NCBI RefSeq assembly: GCF_002878395.1
Contig: NC_061116.1
Coordinates: 125,668,859 to 125,732,858, forward strand
Length of the DNA stretch: 64,000 bases
Source: Capsicum annuum
Taxonomy: Eukaryota; Streptophyta; Magnoliopsida; Solanales; Solanaceae
Direction of reading: 5' to 3'
The translations under genes were made by a program, and so were the position numbers. Under the pieces are notes generated by a model that saw nothing but the letters and a program-made list of their open reading frames with translations, had not been told where the DNA came from and did no database searches. This document shows, one piece after another, positions 44,996 through 55,890 of this stretch (positions are counted from its first letter, which is position 1; each line of letters starts with the position of its first letter).

Positions 44996-45163
44996 TCTAA
45001 TATTATAAGAGACCGATGGGAAAATTGCCTCGAGACGTACATTCTGCCCGAGCCATAAAAAGAAATTCCTACCTACTCTAATTCTAATTATTATGAGAGA
45101 CAAAAGATTGAGAGGAGTAATGGAGTGAAAGGTGGTAATCCGAGAATGGAAAAATGAGAGGTT

Positions 45164-46479
45164 GTGTTGAACGAAGTGAGGGGATTACCACCATACCGTG
45201 CTAACTTTGATTGTCCTTCTATTTCTATGGACATTTGTTTAGGTACCAACACGGCAAATGAAGGTGACCAATGTCAAAAAGAAGTTGTTGTCCAAGCTTA
45301 TGGAGGACCTTCACCTCACGGGAAGAAAGAGTCTACTCAAGATCTTCAAGGTAAAATAGCTAACTCTTACACTTTAATGCATGTGAATGATAATTGTATG
45401 GCTAGTAATCCATTGAGTATGAGTAGTAGCTTACTTATTTATGAGTCTAATGATTCCTTGCCTCTTGTTGATGATGTACATATTATGAGTGTGGATACAC
45501 TAGTTGATCCTATTGATGATGAAATTGACTCCTCTAGTGAGCTCAATTTATGTCCACCTAGTGTTGAAGCCTATATGTTGAATGGAAGTACATCGTCTTG
45601 TGTAATGGGTGTTGATCAACTTGTTTGTGAAAATTGTTCACCACTTGAGTATATGTGTGATGTGCTTAATAGGACTCAAGTAAGTGTTTGAAAATGGTGG
45701 TCAACAAAGTAAGAATGAACCCGAGAGCTCTTCTTGGGGTAATATTGTGTTTGAAGCATCCTCGAAACTTGATATTGATCATTTAGAGAGTGAGGAACTT
45801 GCTTGTTCCAAATCTGTCCATGAGATAGATCACACTCTTTTTAGGTATAATGTCTATTTTGAAGATGATTTAAACACTCCTAATAAACCTACTGGTGAAA
45901 ATGATGGTATAGCTTGCCTTGGAAGCTATAGCCTATATGCTAACCCACTATGGTGTGACAACATTTCTCTTAGAGAGGGAAATCTCTTCTTGGAAGATGA
46001 GAGTACTCTTAAGGGTAAGGAATGTATAGTTGCGGAAGCTACTTCTTCTTCTACTTTGTGTGATTTCATTGTTGAGAGTTCTCATGGTGATTATTGGGAA
46101 ACTAGTAGTGAGTACGCACATGAGAGCACCTTATTAGAAGTTGATTTGAGTGATACCTTTCTCTACTCTCTATTTGCTTTGGATGATATGTATGTTATTG
46201 TAGAGAGTATGTCAAAGTTGTCAAAGTTTGGGTTTAGACCACGGGAAAGGGAAGTCTTGTCGAGACCCGTGTTTATGGCCACTTTTCCCATTTGACCCCG
46301 GTGCCAAATTTAGAAATGGTGACGTTGGTGCACCAAACTTGTTGCTTGGTCTATATGACAAGCAAAGTGTCACTCTTGATGTATCCTATAACCAAATCCT
46401 TTGTACATCTTTTATTGAGTTTTTAATATTTCTTTCAAAGGATTCTTGGTTATATTGCAAATATGTGCAACCATGTTGA
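45164..46479 (+). pseudogene. Acidic/aromatic protein of element J
   Basis: Open pieces 45164-45691, 45684-46295 and 46228-46479 follow each other with small overlaps, so two frameshifts break an ORF of roughly 440 codons. Blocks match E, H and C in order: VVVQAYGGPSPHGKKESTQ; NDSLPLVDDVHIMSVDTLVD; EIDHTLFRYNVYFEDDLNTP; LYANPLWCDNISLREGNLFL; DTFLYSLFALDDMYVIVESM; PCLWPLFPFDPGAKFR; KDSWLYCKYVQPC. After 46479 the PHAMRSLYLFVLSS...LDSRSNPF end can be read in another frame up to the purine tract. Unlike E it has a single copy of the VDTLVDPIDD block. No known domain; role unknown. Confidence 0.65.
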
Positions 46480-46582
46480 GATGATTTGTTATGCTAATCC
46501 TAAACCTCATGCCATGAGGAGTTTGTATTTGTTTGTCCTCTCTTCGGTTTTGCAAGGTTTGGATTCGAGGTCGAATCCTTTT

Positions 46583-46596
46583 AAAAAAGGGAAGGA
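46583..46596 (+). other. Polypurine tract, element J
   Basis: AAAAAAGGGAAGGA directly before the 3' LTR. Confidence 0.9.
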
Positions 46597-47448
46597 TGAT
46601 ACGGGATAAATGGCCATCTTATCTTTTGATGACATCTTTGGAGGCCAACATATAGAGGCTCAAAACTTGGTTACCTCGAGAATATAAGAACATGCATGGA
46701 GGACCCATTTTGAGCATAACTTAAAGCAATCTCGCGTGTGGAAGATTGCTTGGAGCATTTAAGATTGAGGACTCATAGTTTTAGACCTTAATTAAGGGCA
46801 ATTTGGACATTACACATGGTGTATTTACACACCATGGCCGTACCTATCATTAAGGGCAAAGTGGTCTTTTTGTCTTCTTTTGTAATACACTATAAATAGG
46901 TCATTTTAGCTCATTCCTTGGTAGATTTTGAATGATGAAGAATTGAAAGACATATTTTCTCTCTTTTGAGAGTGTAACACCCATAGTTGTAGGGCTTGGA
47001 AAAGCCATCCTTAGCATAGGGCTTGGAAAAGCCAATATTGATCTTTACTTGGAAATGGTAGATCTTGAGGTGAGTTCATTCCCTTGGTGGTCACCGTAAG
47101 AGTGTGGTTTTTATTATTACATTTATTAGGGGTTTAGTGTATGATATACACTTGGTTTCTTATTATTGTCATAATATTGGCCTCACTATCTATCCTTTAC
47201 TTTTCTTGTTGTTATTTTGTGTAGTGGACTATTTTTGGGTCCTTTCTGAATCCAAAAATTTATATTCTTGTTGTCATATTGTTCTTCACGTTTTGTGACT
47301 GTTTTGGTGTTAAAATACACCTTGTATCTTGTAATCCTTGTGTTGTTATTGTTGGCCGAAAGTTGTTCTCAAAGGGGTCCTTGGGTTCTAGTTGATTTGT
47401 GGATTGTTTTGAGTAGTTTTTGAGCCTTCTCTTCTCTTTCCCGTATCA
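46597..47448 (+). repeat. 3' LTR of element J
   Basis: 852 bases, TGATACGGG to CGTATCA; TATA-type box 46891-46899. Differs from the 5' LTR at scattered positions (three in the first 22 bases), so the insertion is not recent. Confidence 0.92.
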
Positions 47449-47453
47449 AGTTT

Positions 47454-48114
47454 GAAGCCCTTTCAAGTTTCAAAATGGATGAGAAATGAATTGGTCCCCC
47501 CTAATAAATGCACTTATACTTTGCTTGTCCTCTTGTCCCCTCCTCTTTTTGGAAGAATGAAATATTCTTTGAATATGCTTTTGGACACACAACTTTTTCA
47601 CACTCTTTCTTCCCTTTTATGGATCAAACAAGAAAGTTGAATACTCTTCTTCACTAAGTTATGAAGATCATGGATGAACAAGATGAATATTCAAGTGTTG
47701 ACCAAGTTTGACCACCTAGCAAATTAGCTCCAAATCTGATTGTTTTTGTAGCCCTAGGTTCCTTATGTCAAAACAACTTAAACCAACCACAAATCAAGCC
47801 TAAACACCAAGACAAAAACGTGTATAGCACAAAAAGCTTCAAAACTCCATAGCCATGGTGGATCTAAGCTCAAACTCAACCAAACTTCAATCTAAAAGTA
47901 GATCTAGACTCCCTGGGTGTTAGAGAACAAGAATCTAACACAAGAAACCTTCAAAACAAAGTAAAAATTTGTATATCTAAGACACTAAATTCGAATCTAA
48001 CACACTACAACACAAGACACCATTTTTTTTTGTATTTTCTGATTTTTGACTCTTTTTTTATGAGATTTTCTATATAAGAACACTAAAACCAAGATTTAGG
48101 GATGTTCAAACAAG
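47454..48114 (-). other. Element F leader, LTR-proximal part
   Basis: Continues the leader interrupted at 41989. No gene. Confidence 0.75.
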
Positions 48115-48126
48115 GCTCTGATACCA
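48115..48126 (-). other. Primer-binding site, element F
   Basis: Minus strand TGGTATCAGAGC, perfect tRNA-Met complement. Confidence 0.92.
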
Positions 48127-48128
48127 AA

Positions 48129-48826
48129 TGATAGCCTAACACTAAGAAATCACAAAATTTGGGGTTCAACAAACAATTTCCAACAAACACAACTAAAGAA
48201 AACAACACACAAAGAAAGGGGGAGAAGGTAAAGATTGCATAAGATGAAAAGATAGTAAAGTGACCCTTACTTCCACAAGTGAATAGAACTAGAAGGTGTA
48301 TCAAACCTTCAAATACACATCACTATGCAAGTTCAAACCACTCTCTTAGGTGACCCAAAGAAAACACTCTTCCCCAAGCACACCTTTCTTGCCAATTATC
48401 CAAGACAAATGAAAACCTTAACTTTCAAGTGTTCAAGGACCAATTTTCAGATTGTACTCTCTCTACAAAGCTAAAACTACAATATAGAAAATGTCATCAA
48501 AAGTCTAACAAAAAAAGAAGTAAAATGCCTATTTATACTATTACATGAATAAAGACTCAAATGCCCTTAATGAGGCCCTAAAAGAGGCGCCTCTTGATTG
48601 TGGAATTCAAGTGTGAAAAGTCCACCAAACCCCTCCCAATAGACGCCCATGAGGTGTAGAAGAGTAGTTCTTTCAATGCACTTCTTCAAAAACAAGCAAG
48701 TAACCTCCTTTGGTCGGATGCATCACACCTTCACACGTCTTCAATTGTATGAACAATGATTGAAGTTGTTGCAATTCCTTGGCTTGGCTACGTGTAAAAG
48801 GTCTTGAGGACTTAGCACTTGCATCA
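48129..48826 (-). repeat. 5' LTR of element F
   Basis: 698 bases, TGATAGCC to TTGCATCA, matching 35805-36516. Confidence 0.92.
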
Positions 48827-48831
48827 GTTTC

Positions 48832-49114
48832 ACTTGAATTGGGAAATTTGGCAAGAAAGGTTTGCTTGAGGAAGAGTGTTTCCTTTGGGTCACCTAAGAG
48901 AGTGGTTTGATCTTACATTGGTGATGTGTGTTTGAAGGTTTGATACACCTTATAGTGCTATTCATTGGTGGAAGTGAGGGTCTCTCTATCTATCTTTAAT
49001 TTCATGCAATTCTTCTTCTTCATCTCCTTCTAGTGTGTTGTTTTCTCTTTGTGAACTTGCTGATTTTTGTTCCTTTAGTGTCCATTTCGTGTTTGGTATT
49101 CCTTTAGGCTATCA
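48832..49114 (+). repeat. Element E 3' LTR, second part
   Basis: Resumes after the GTTTC duplication and ends GCTATCA, followed by CTTGG (49115-49119), the right copy of E's own target duplication. Confidence 0.9.
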
Positions 49115-49119
49115 CTTGG

Positions 49120-49900
49120 TGTCCGTAGGGTTGCTTCTATAAGCCGGCTTGTTTGGCAATTGTGAACCCAGCACAAAGTCAATTTGGTGCTCAATTCTCC
49201 GAAGTGAGGGCAATCCTTGCGGAAGTTCATTGAGAAATACATCTTCATAATCCTGCAACACATAAGAAATCAAAGAAGAAATGGAAGAATTAGGAGGTTT
49301 AGTGCTAAAACAATGAACCAAAAGTAACATAGGTGTGTCCTCATCATGATCTACGAAGAGTTTCTTCTTTCTAACCAACATCACCATCTTTTCCTTCCCC
49401 TTTGATGTTGAGGCAGCCTCAGATACCCCTACTTCCCTACCTACAGGTCCTTTTTTTTTTTTTTTTAGATTTTTTTCCCTTTTTCTTCAATTCTCTCATC
49501 TTTTGATGCCACTAATTTACTTAGGAAGGCAAAAGAGGATGAAGTGTGACCTTTCGGCCATCCTTATCTTGTGTATATCGATTGGACCTCCATCGTGTTT
49601 GGTAGACCTATCATATTGCCAAGGTCTACCTAATAACAAGTGACACGCTTGCATTGGTATCACGTCACAAAGTACTTCATAGTGGTAGTTTCCTACCTTA
49701 AACCATATCACACATTGCCTTGTGACCTTTAATTCACCACATTCGTTCAACTATTGCAACTTGTAAGGACTAGTGTGCGGTGTAGTTGGCAACTTCAAAA
49801 AATTTACCATAGCAACACTAACAACATTTGCACAACTACTACTATCGATCACCAAAGTGCACACACTCTTCTTTACAAAACATTTAGTATGGAATAGATT
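49120..49900 (-). pseudogene. Protease and RT N-terminus of element K
   Basis: From 49900 down: protease VIDSSSCANVVSVAMVNFLK (the catalytic Asp-Ser is present but the Gly is replaced by Ser), then NECGELKVTRQCVIWFKVGN and CDVIPMQACHLLLGRPWQYD (49517-49750, reading through where F has a stop), linker, and 49120-49387 with EDVFLNELPQGLPSLRRIEH and [10 protein letters not shown], the start of RT. The frame then continues at 8550 on the other side of element E. A T-run at 49449-49465 and shifts near 49500 and 49750 break the frame. Confidence 0.85.
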
Positions 49901-51584
49901 TTCCCTTTGACTTGGGTTATCTATTGCCTTACTAATCATGACGCGCCTAACTAAAAAGTTTGGAACCACACACTGCCCTTCTTGCGGATAAAAATCTTCA
50001 CCAACATCATCATCATCATCATCATTATGTGTTCCATTCTCGGGTTTCTCTCCATCTTGAGGATCGACCTCATCCTCCCCCTTTTCAAGACCCACATCTT
50101 CACTAAGGTAATACAATCTCACTTCCCATAGAATCACGTTGTGTCGATTTGGACATTCATTGGCTTTATGTCCCCCAACCTTGGCACTTGAAACATTAGA
50201 ATCCCTTTGGGTTAGGATACTTATGAACTTCTTACTTTGGGGGAATTTTGTGGACTGTTTTGGGCTCGAACAGCCTTGTAGTGGTGGTTTGGTCCTTGTT
50301 TTTGGGCCAACCCGAAGAGGATTGAGCCATCTTCTTACTTCTATGCGAACCCAAGGTGGATTGTCCCCTTGCCTTGAACGACGATCTCTCTTTAAGTTCC
50401 CTTTCAATCTCAAGAGCCGCTTGAAAAATACCTTCAACGGTATCAAACTTGTGAAGTGTTAAATGAGTGGAGATCTCTTTGTTCGACCCACACTTCAACC
50501 GGATGATGTCATGAATGATTTGTACCATACGATGATCATGCTTCAACATGAGTTGTTGAAACTCATCATAATACGCCATCACACTTTTGTTACCTTGACG
50601 CAAGTTGTACAATCTAGCAAGCAACTCATGGTGATAACTCTCGGAAAGGTACCGTTGTCTCATCAATACCTCAATCAAAACCAAGGTGGTGTATTCTCTT
50701 CAACTAATTCATTACCAAACCGCTTGACGTACTTCCACCAATTGTTAGCATAACCTTCAAAATGAGCTATGGCATAATAACTTTTCTTTTCTTCTAAGAT
50801 ATCATTAACCTGAAAAACTTTTTCACAAGACAATTTCACAAGCTAAGTAGACCTCGGGGTCACTTTAACCTTTAAAGATTGGTAGACTCTACTTGATAGT
50901 GTTGATGCCTACGTCTCTCTCTTGGTGTCGGTTCCCCTTTCTCCATACCCTCGATATCTCCTTTGATCTCCATGACCCCCTCTCATCTCCTCCTCCCTCA
51001 TGTAAGCATCCTCAAAGGCTCCATTATCCTTCATATCCCTCTCTACTATATTCCTCAAAGTGGGCTTGACAGTTTTGGATATTTTGAACTTGATTTGGAG
51101 GAATTGGATTTTGTAGAGATGGTGGTCTTTGGTTTAATGGATCTTTGAAGGGAGGGTTCAAATTTAGTGGAGGTACTTGACATCCAAGTCCCTCTTGTGG
51201 AACTTGAGGAGTTTGGAAATGCATTGGTCTAGTGGGGTCATGTTTGGAGGGAAATGAGTGGTTTGGCTTGCGGCATTTAGTAGAGTTTGGGGTGGATTTA
51301 GCATTTGGTGCACTATTTCGGGAGTGATGGTTGATGATGAAGTTCTATCATGCCCACTTGAATAAACATGTAGAGGAGTAGAAGGGAGAGTTCCTTTGAC
51401 TCTCCACTTGTTCTAATCTCCCACTAATAGCCGACTCATCTCCCTTTATTATTGTCAAATCCCTTCTCACAGCTCCAACTTCCGTATTCAACCTTTCAAG
51501 TGTTCGGGTAACAGCCTCAAGAGTGGCCCTCATAGAGTCAAGAGCATTAGTATCCATAATTTGGGACGTAGTCCCTTCCATTGT
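49901..51584 (-). pseudogene. Gag of element K (broken)
   Basis: Starts at about 51584 (MEGTTSQIMDTNALDSM), followed by a coiled-coil-like region (TLERLNTEVGAVRRDLTIIK...RLEQVESQRNS), a proline-rich part (51024-51224), capsid (RYLSESYHHELLARLYNLRQ, SVMAYYDEFQQLMLKHDH; 50232-50684) and a zinc knuckle near 50165-50195. The knuckle is broken by a stop before its first Cys and by a one-base insertion in its glycine stretch. An Asp run follows (DDDDDDVGED, about 50010). Similar to L Gag (59908-61353), so K and L are one subfamily. Confidence 0.85.
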
Positions 51585-51694
51585 CAAGGTATTACCTACA
51601 AAATCATTAAACAAGTTAGTGAAAAAAGTCCTCTCCTCACTTACACTCTCTTTGGATCACCTCACACTTTAAACAAGTGTTGTAGATTGGCTAG

Positions 51695-51912
51695 TAAAGG
51701 TGTCAAACGGGTCGGGCCGGGCCAACTCGGAACCGGCCCTTCCATTTTAACCGGGTTGAGGGCCGGTTTTGACATTAACCGGGCCGGGCCAAGCCGTGCC
51801 AAACAGTAAAAAAATTAAAACCCACCCTAACCCGGCCCACTTAACCCAACCCGATCAAACCCACCAAAACCCGGTCAAACCCGGTTAAAAACCGGTCAAA
51901 CCCGTTTAAAAA
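51695..51912. repeat. hAT terminal and subterminal GC-rich repeats
   Basis: Many short CCGGGCC, ACCGGTCAAAC and CCCGGTTAA-like motifs in both orientations next to the hAT end, a common pattern for transposase binding regions. GC content contrasts sharply with the AT-rich array that follows. Confidence 0.65.
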
Positions 51913-52039
51913 ATCCAATATACACTATATACACTCCAATATACAATATATATTTTTAAAAAAATATATAAACAATTACACATATATACGTACCATTCAA
52001 TATATAATTATATATGACTATACGTACTACTTTAAATAA

Positions 52040-52077
52040 AACATATGCTATAATAGTACAATATATATATACACACT

Positions 52078-52118
<41 letters not shown>

Positions 52119-53290
52119 TAATTTATAAAACATATACACATGTATACGTTAAATATATACTACTTTAGAAGATATATACACATATATATATGCACCATTA
52201 AATATATGTGTACTACTTTAAATAAAATATATACTACAATATACATATATATATATATACAACAATATGTATATATATATAGTTACATACTAATTTATAA
52301 AACATATACACTTGTATACTTTAAAGATATACGTCTATAGAAGATATATACACATATATATGCACCATTCAATATATATGTACTACTTTAAAAAAAGTAT
52401 ATACTACAATATATATACCAATTTATAAAACATAAAGTAATGTATACGTTAAATATATACGTCTATAGAAGATCTATTCACATATATACACTCTATTCTA
52501 TGTATATGTAATACATTAAATCAAATATACTATAATATATATACATTACAATATATATTTGTAGAGTTATATACTAATTTATAAAGTATATACACATGTA
52601 TACGTTAAATATACACGTCTATAGAAGATCTATTCACATATATACACTCTATTCTATGTATATGTAATACTTTAAATGAGATATACTACAATATATATAC
52701 ATTACAATATATATTTGTATAGTTATATACTAATTTATAAAATATATACACATGTATACGTTAAATATACACGTCTATAGAAGATCCATTCACATATATA
52801 CACTCTATTCTATGTATATGTAATACTTTAAATGAAATATACTATAATGTATATACATTACAAATATATTTGTATAGTTATATACTAATTTATAGAACAT
52901 ATACACATGTATACGTTAAATATACATGTCTATAGAAGATCTATTCATATATATACACTCTATTCTATGTATACGCACCATTCAATGTATATATACTACT
53001 ACTTATAAAATATACTACATTATATATACATTACAATATATATAGATATACTTATATACTAATTTATAAAACATATACACATGTATACATTAAATATACA
53101 CTTCTATAGAAGATATATACACGTGTATACGCACCATTCAATGTATATATACTACTACTTATAAAATATACTACATTATATATACATTACAATGTATATA
53201 GATATACTTATATACTAATTTATAAAACATATACACATGCATACGTTAAATATACACTTCTATAGAAGATATATGCACAAATATACAAAA
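52040..53290. repeat. AT-rich tandem array inside the hAT element
   Basis: Eight degenerate units marked by ACTAATTTATAAA followed by ACATATACACATGTATACG, at about 52118, 52289, 52418, 52571, 52728, 52886, 53067 and 53214, spacing 129-181 bases. A (TA)n run lies at 52080-52117. No coding potential. Confidence 0.85.
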
Positions 53291-53504
53291 CATATGCTAC
53301 TTAATATAATAAATTAATAATATTTGGTAGTAAATTAATAATATATTAGAAGTAAGTTTTTAATTTAAAGTAGAAAACTAGAAATTCAATTTAAAATTTT
53401 AAATCGTTAAATATAAAAAAACAAGGACTAAGGAGTGAATGAATTTGGGGAATTTTATTGATTGCAAAATTATCCAAAATTTATAATTTACATGAATGAA
53501 AAAT

Positions 53505-55890
53505 CTATAAATTATGCATCATTTTTTCCAACTCATTCATGTTAATATTAATGGGAACTTGCATAGGATAGTCGAAGTCAACGGGGGCAAAACCATGCAT
53601 TGGACTTGATTCTGCTGAGTTCTCCCGTGAAGTCATAATTTTTTCAAGTTTCAGCTCGTCGCTCGGCTCCGGTTCCATTCCTTGTTTTCTTCTTTCCGCT
53701 CTAATCCAATCTCTGAGGCAAACTAGAACATTCATTGCATTGCTTCCCAATGAGTGTCGGTTGTCTCCAAGCTGCTGTCGTCCCTGACTAAAGGTGCTCT
53801 CTGATGCAACTGTTGACATTGGAACATTCAAGATATCTCTAGCTAATCTTGAAAGCACAGGATATTGTGTTTCATTACTCCTCCACCAATCCAACGTGTT
53901 AATCCGTCGTCTGCGATCCTCTAGTGCCGTCCGAAGATAATATTTCAGCTCTTTCCGATAAGTTGATGTGTAAGTTCTCTCATCAACACTATTCCAACAA
54001 TTTAAATCATAAAACGAATCAAAAAAACCACTATGTACCGGCCTTTTAGAAGATGATGGCTCCTCGGGAGGATGAGGAGCGACAGTTGGAGTGATATTTG
54101 TAGGTACGGCTAAATCAAATAAATCAGCATAGTGATTATATAATTTTTCTATGTAATCCTTTGCATTAGCCGTAGCTGTCCACAAATGAGGTTGTACTTG
54201 TTCAGAATCATGGTTAGTATTTATTTCTAAGTTAGTATAAATAAGAGTACTAAAATGACACGTATGATTATATTTCATGCACGAATTTAGCATGGCACCA
54301 ACCAAGTAAATAGGGAGAATCGGGAAAAAATATTTTTTAAATTTCGTAAACATGGCGCCAACAGCTTCTTTATAACCTTCTTTATTTTTATATTCTTTGA
54401 GCAAATCAGAAATATCGGCTATATATGCCAAAATATTACAAACAGTAGATAATAAGCACCAGAAAATTCAACCGTAGCTACATAAAATTTTTTTAAAAAC
54501 TTAGCAAGATCATTAATTACAACACAATTAGAATTATGTAGCATGCAATCAGCAGAATCAGCAAATGAACCGCAATGTTGGTTAAAAGCTAGTGTAATAG
54601 GAATTCTATCTTTATAACAAGTTTTTAAAAATTCATATGTAGAATTCCATCTAGTATCAATTTCCTCAGGCATCAAAATCGGTGTAAGTCCATTTTCTTG
54701 ACATTTAACTTTAAATTCTCTAATTCTCGATCTACGATTATTTCCTTAAATAAAACCAACGATAAGACGAATTTTTTCAATATAAAGCTCAAAAAACTCA
54801 AGACCATCTTTTACAATTAAATTATATATATGACATGCACACTTAATATGAAAAATTTCAGGCAAGGGCGGAGATAGCGTAGATTTTATTTTTGTTATAG
54901 CAGTCTTGTTGTTAGAAGCATTATCAAAAGCAATACATAAAATTTTATTTTCGATACCATAATATCCGACAATTTTAACAATAGAATCAGTAATAAATTG
55001 TCCAGTATGTTTACGATCTTCATCATATAAAAAAGCAAGAATACGTTTTTGCATCACGAAATTACTATCCATCCAATGACAAGTAACGGTTAAATAATCA
55101 TTTTTATTTACAGCACGACCAAGATCAGAAGTTAGGGACATTCTACATTGAATATTTTTTAACAATGTTGATAAATAAAAATAATATTGTGAATGGAGTC
55201 TAAAAATATCAGACCGACAAGTAGTTCTAGGAATACCATCAAACATAGGATTATAAATTGCTTGTATATAACGAATAAAAGCATCAGAACAAGGAAAACT
55301 AAAAGGCAAACAACCCACAGCTACCATTTTAGCTATTTCTTCCCTGTCCCTCAATTTATTATACTTCTTCGCTACGTGACCGGTTGCTGGGTCCATTCTA
55401 GTTTGCGTTGACCCACCAACATCCCCACCACCTTTTGCAATATTTAACTCGCTTTTGTGATCTTCAGCTACATGTCTCATTAACGTACCCATACCCCCTT
55501 GCTTGCCTCCACTTCTATTCTTATATATTTGTTGACAAATATTGCATTGCACCTCAATATCTGATATACGTTCAAAAAATTGCCATGCAATACTAGTTAT
55601 TTTACGAGGTTTTGGGGCACTGGGAGGATGTGAAGGGAGATTAACTGATTCAGATATAACGTTAGCATCTCCTACTGTGGGTGTCTCAGCAATATTTTCA
55701 TTATCTTCTCTAAATTAACCGCATCTACTTCATTTTTTTCTTCTATACCGTAATTTTCCTGAGCTTCTACATAATCCATATCGTGAGCACATACACCTAT
55801 TTCTTCCTCAAAAGGTGTACTAAGCGGTACCAGAGGCGAAGGCACACAGGTATATCTACTACTTCTATAGCCAAAACATCGTTCACCATA
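53505..55890 (-). pseudogene. hAT transposase (BED finger, hAT dimerisation domain)
   Basis: Cut-and-paste transposase of the hAT superfamily. From the right: an acidic N-terminus readable from about 55880 (an ATG lies at 55777-55779), a BED-type zinc finger (VQCNICQQIYKN...GTLMRHVAEDHK, about 55460-55560, with C-x2-C and H-x4-H), the catalytic region (SLTSDLGRAV, TCHWMDSNFVMQKRIL, IAFDNASNN, CACHIYNLIVKDGL; 54746-55400), TRWNSTYEFLKTCYKDR (54600-54660), and the C-terminal dimerisation domain (YPVLSRLARDILNVPMSTVA, ESTFSQGRQQLGDNRHSL). Length over all is about 790 codons, normal for the family. Damage is light: a stop after LIVGFI near 54746, a frameshift at about 54420-54440 and another near 55715. 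It is younger or better kept than most of its surroundings. Confidence 0.88.

Larger units (their letters stand above)
41990..47448 (+). mobile_element. Element J: non-autonomous LTR retrotransposon (5.46 kb)
   Basis: Plus-strand element in the leader of F with a perfect duplication AGTTT (41985-41989 and 47449-47453). LTRs of 851 and 852 bases, primer site, leader, a Tyr/Gly/Asp-rich protein with a protease-like end, the acidic protein, and a purine tract. It lacks RT, RNase H and integrase. It is not interrupted by anything else, so it is the best reference copy of the pol-less family. Confidence 0.93.
35805..48826 (-). mobile_element. Element F: CRM-like Ty3/gypsy with gag and pol
   Basis: Minus-strand element inside the 3' LTR of E with a perfect duplication GTTTC (35800-35804 and 48827-48831). 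LTRs 35805-36516 and 48129-48826, purine tract, integrase, RNase H, RT, protease, gag, leader and primer site are all present in the normal order. Total 13.0 kb, or about 7.6 kb without element J. All enzymes are damaged, but it is the most complete pol-bearing copy in the window. Confidence 0.92.
8556..49114 (+). mobile_element. Element E: non-autonomous LTR retrotransposon, hosts H and F
   Basis: Plus-strand element inserted in the RT of K with a perfect 5-bp duplication (CTTGG, 8551-8555 and 49115-49119). Its 5' LTR is 8556-8810 plus 31029-31575 (802 bases) and its 3' LTR is 35286-35804 plus 48832-49114 (about 800 bases), each split by a later insertion. The internal region (31576-35285, 3.7 kb) has a primer site, leader, Gag-like N-terminus and an acidic protein, but no RT, RNase H or integrase. 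Confidence 0.9.
5360..51694 (-). mobile_element. Element K: CRM-like Ty3/gypsy, split by nested insertions
   Basis: Minus-strand element with 3' LTR 5360-6060, purine tract, integrase/RNase H/RT (6024-8550), then RT N-terminus, protease and gag (49120-51584) after the 40.6-kb insertion of element E. E is flanked by CTTGG at 8551-8555 and 49115-49119, and the K reading frame continues across when E plus one duplication is removed. K's 5' LTR, primer site and most of its leader are missing: a hAT element begins at 51695 and unrelated sequence follows it. The assignment to the CRM clade rests on the protease ending LLGRPWQYD, the absence of a standard chromodomain and an integrase tail that runs into the LTR. 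Confidence 0.85.
51695..55890 (-). mobile_element. hAT DNA transposon (one end visible)
   Basis: Inserted in the leader of K: the uninterrupted relative L reads TGTTGTAGATTGTCTAGTAACC (61447-61468), while K changes after GATTGGCTAG into TAAAGGTGTCAAACGGGTCG at 51695, a plausible hAT end. An 8-base target candidate is TTGGCTAG (51687-51694). The second terminal repeat and duplication are not seen; sequence beyond about 55890 looks like the leader of element N, so the right end is probably deleted. Confidence 0.75.

Noticed and set aside
52140..52340. Tyr/Ile-rich ORF in the AT-rich region
   Set aside because: Pure translation of the TATA-type tandem array.
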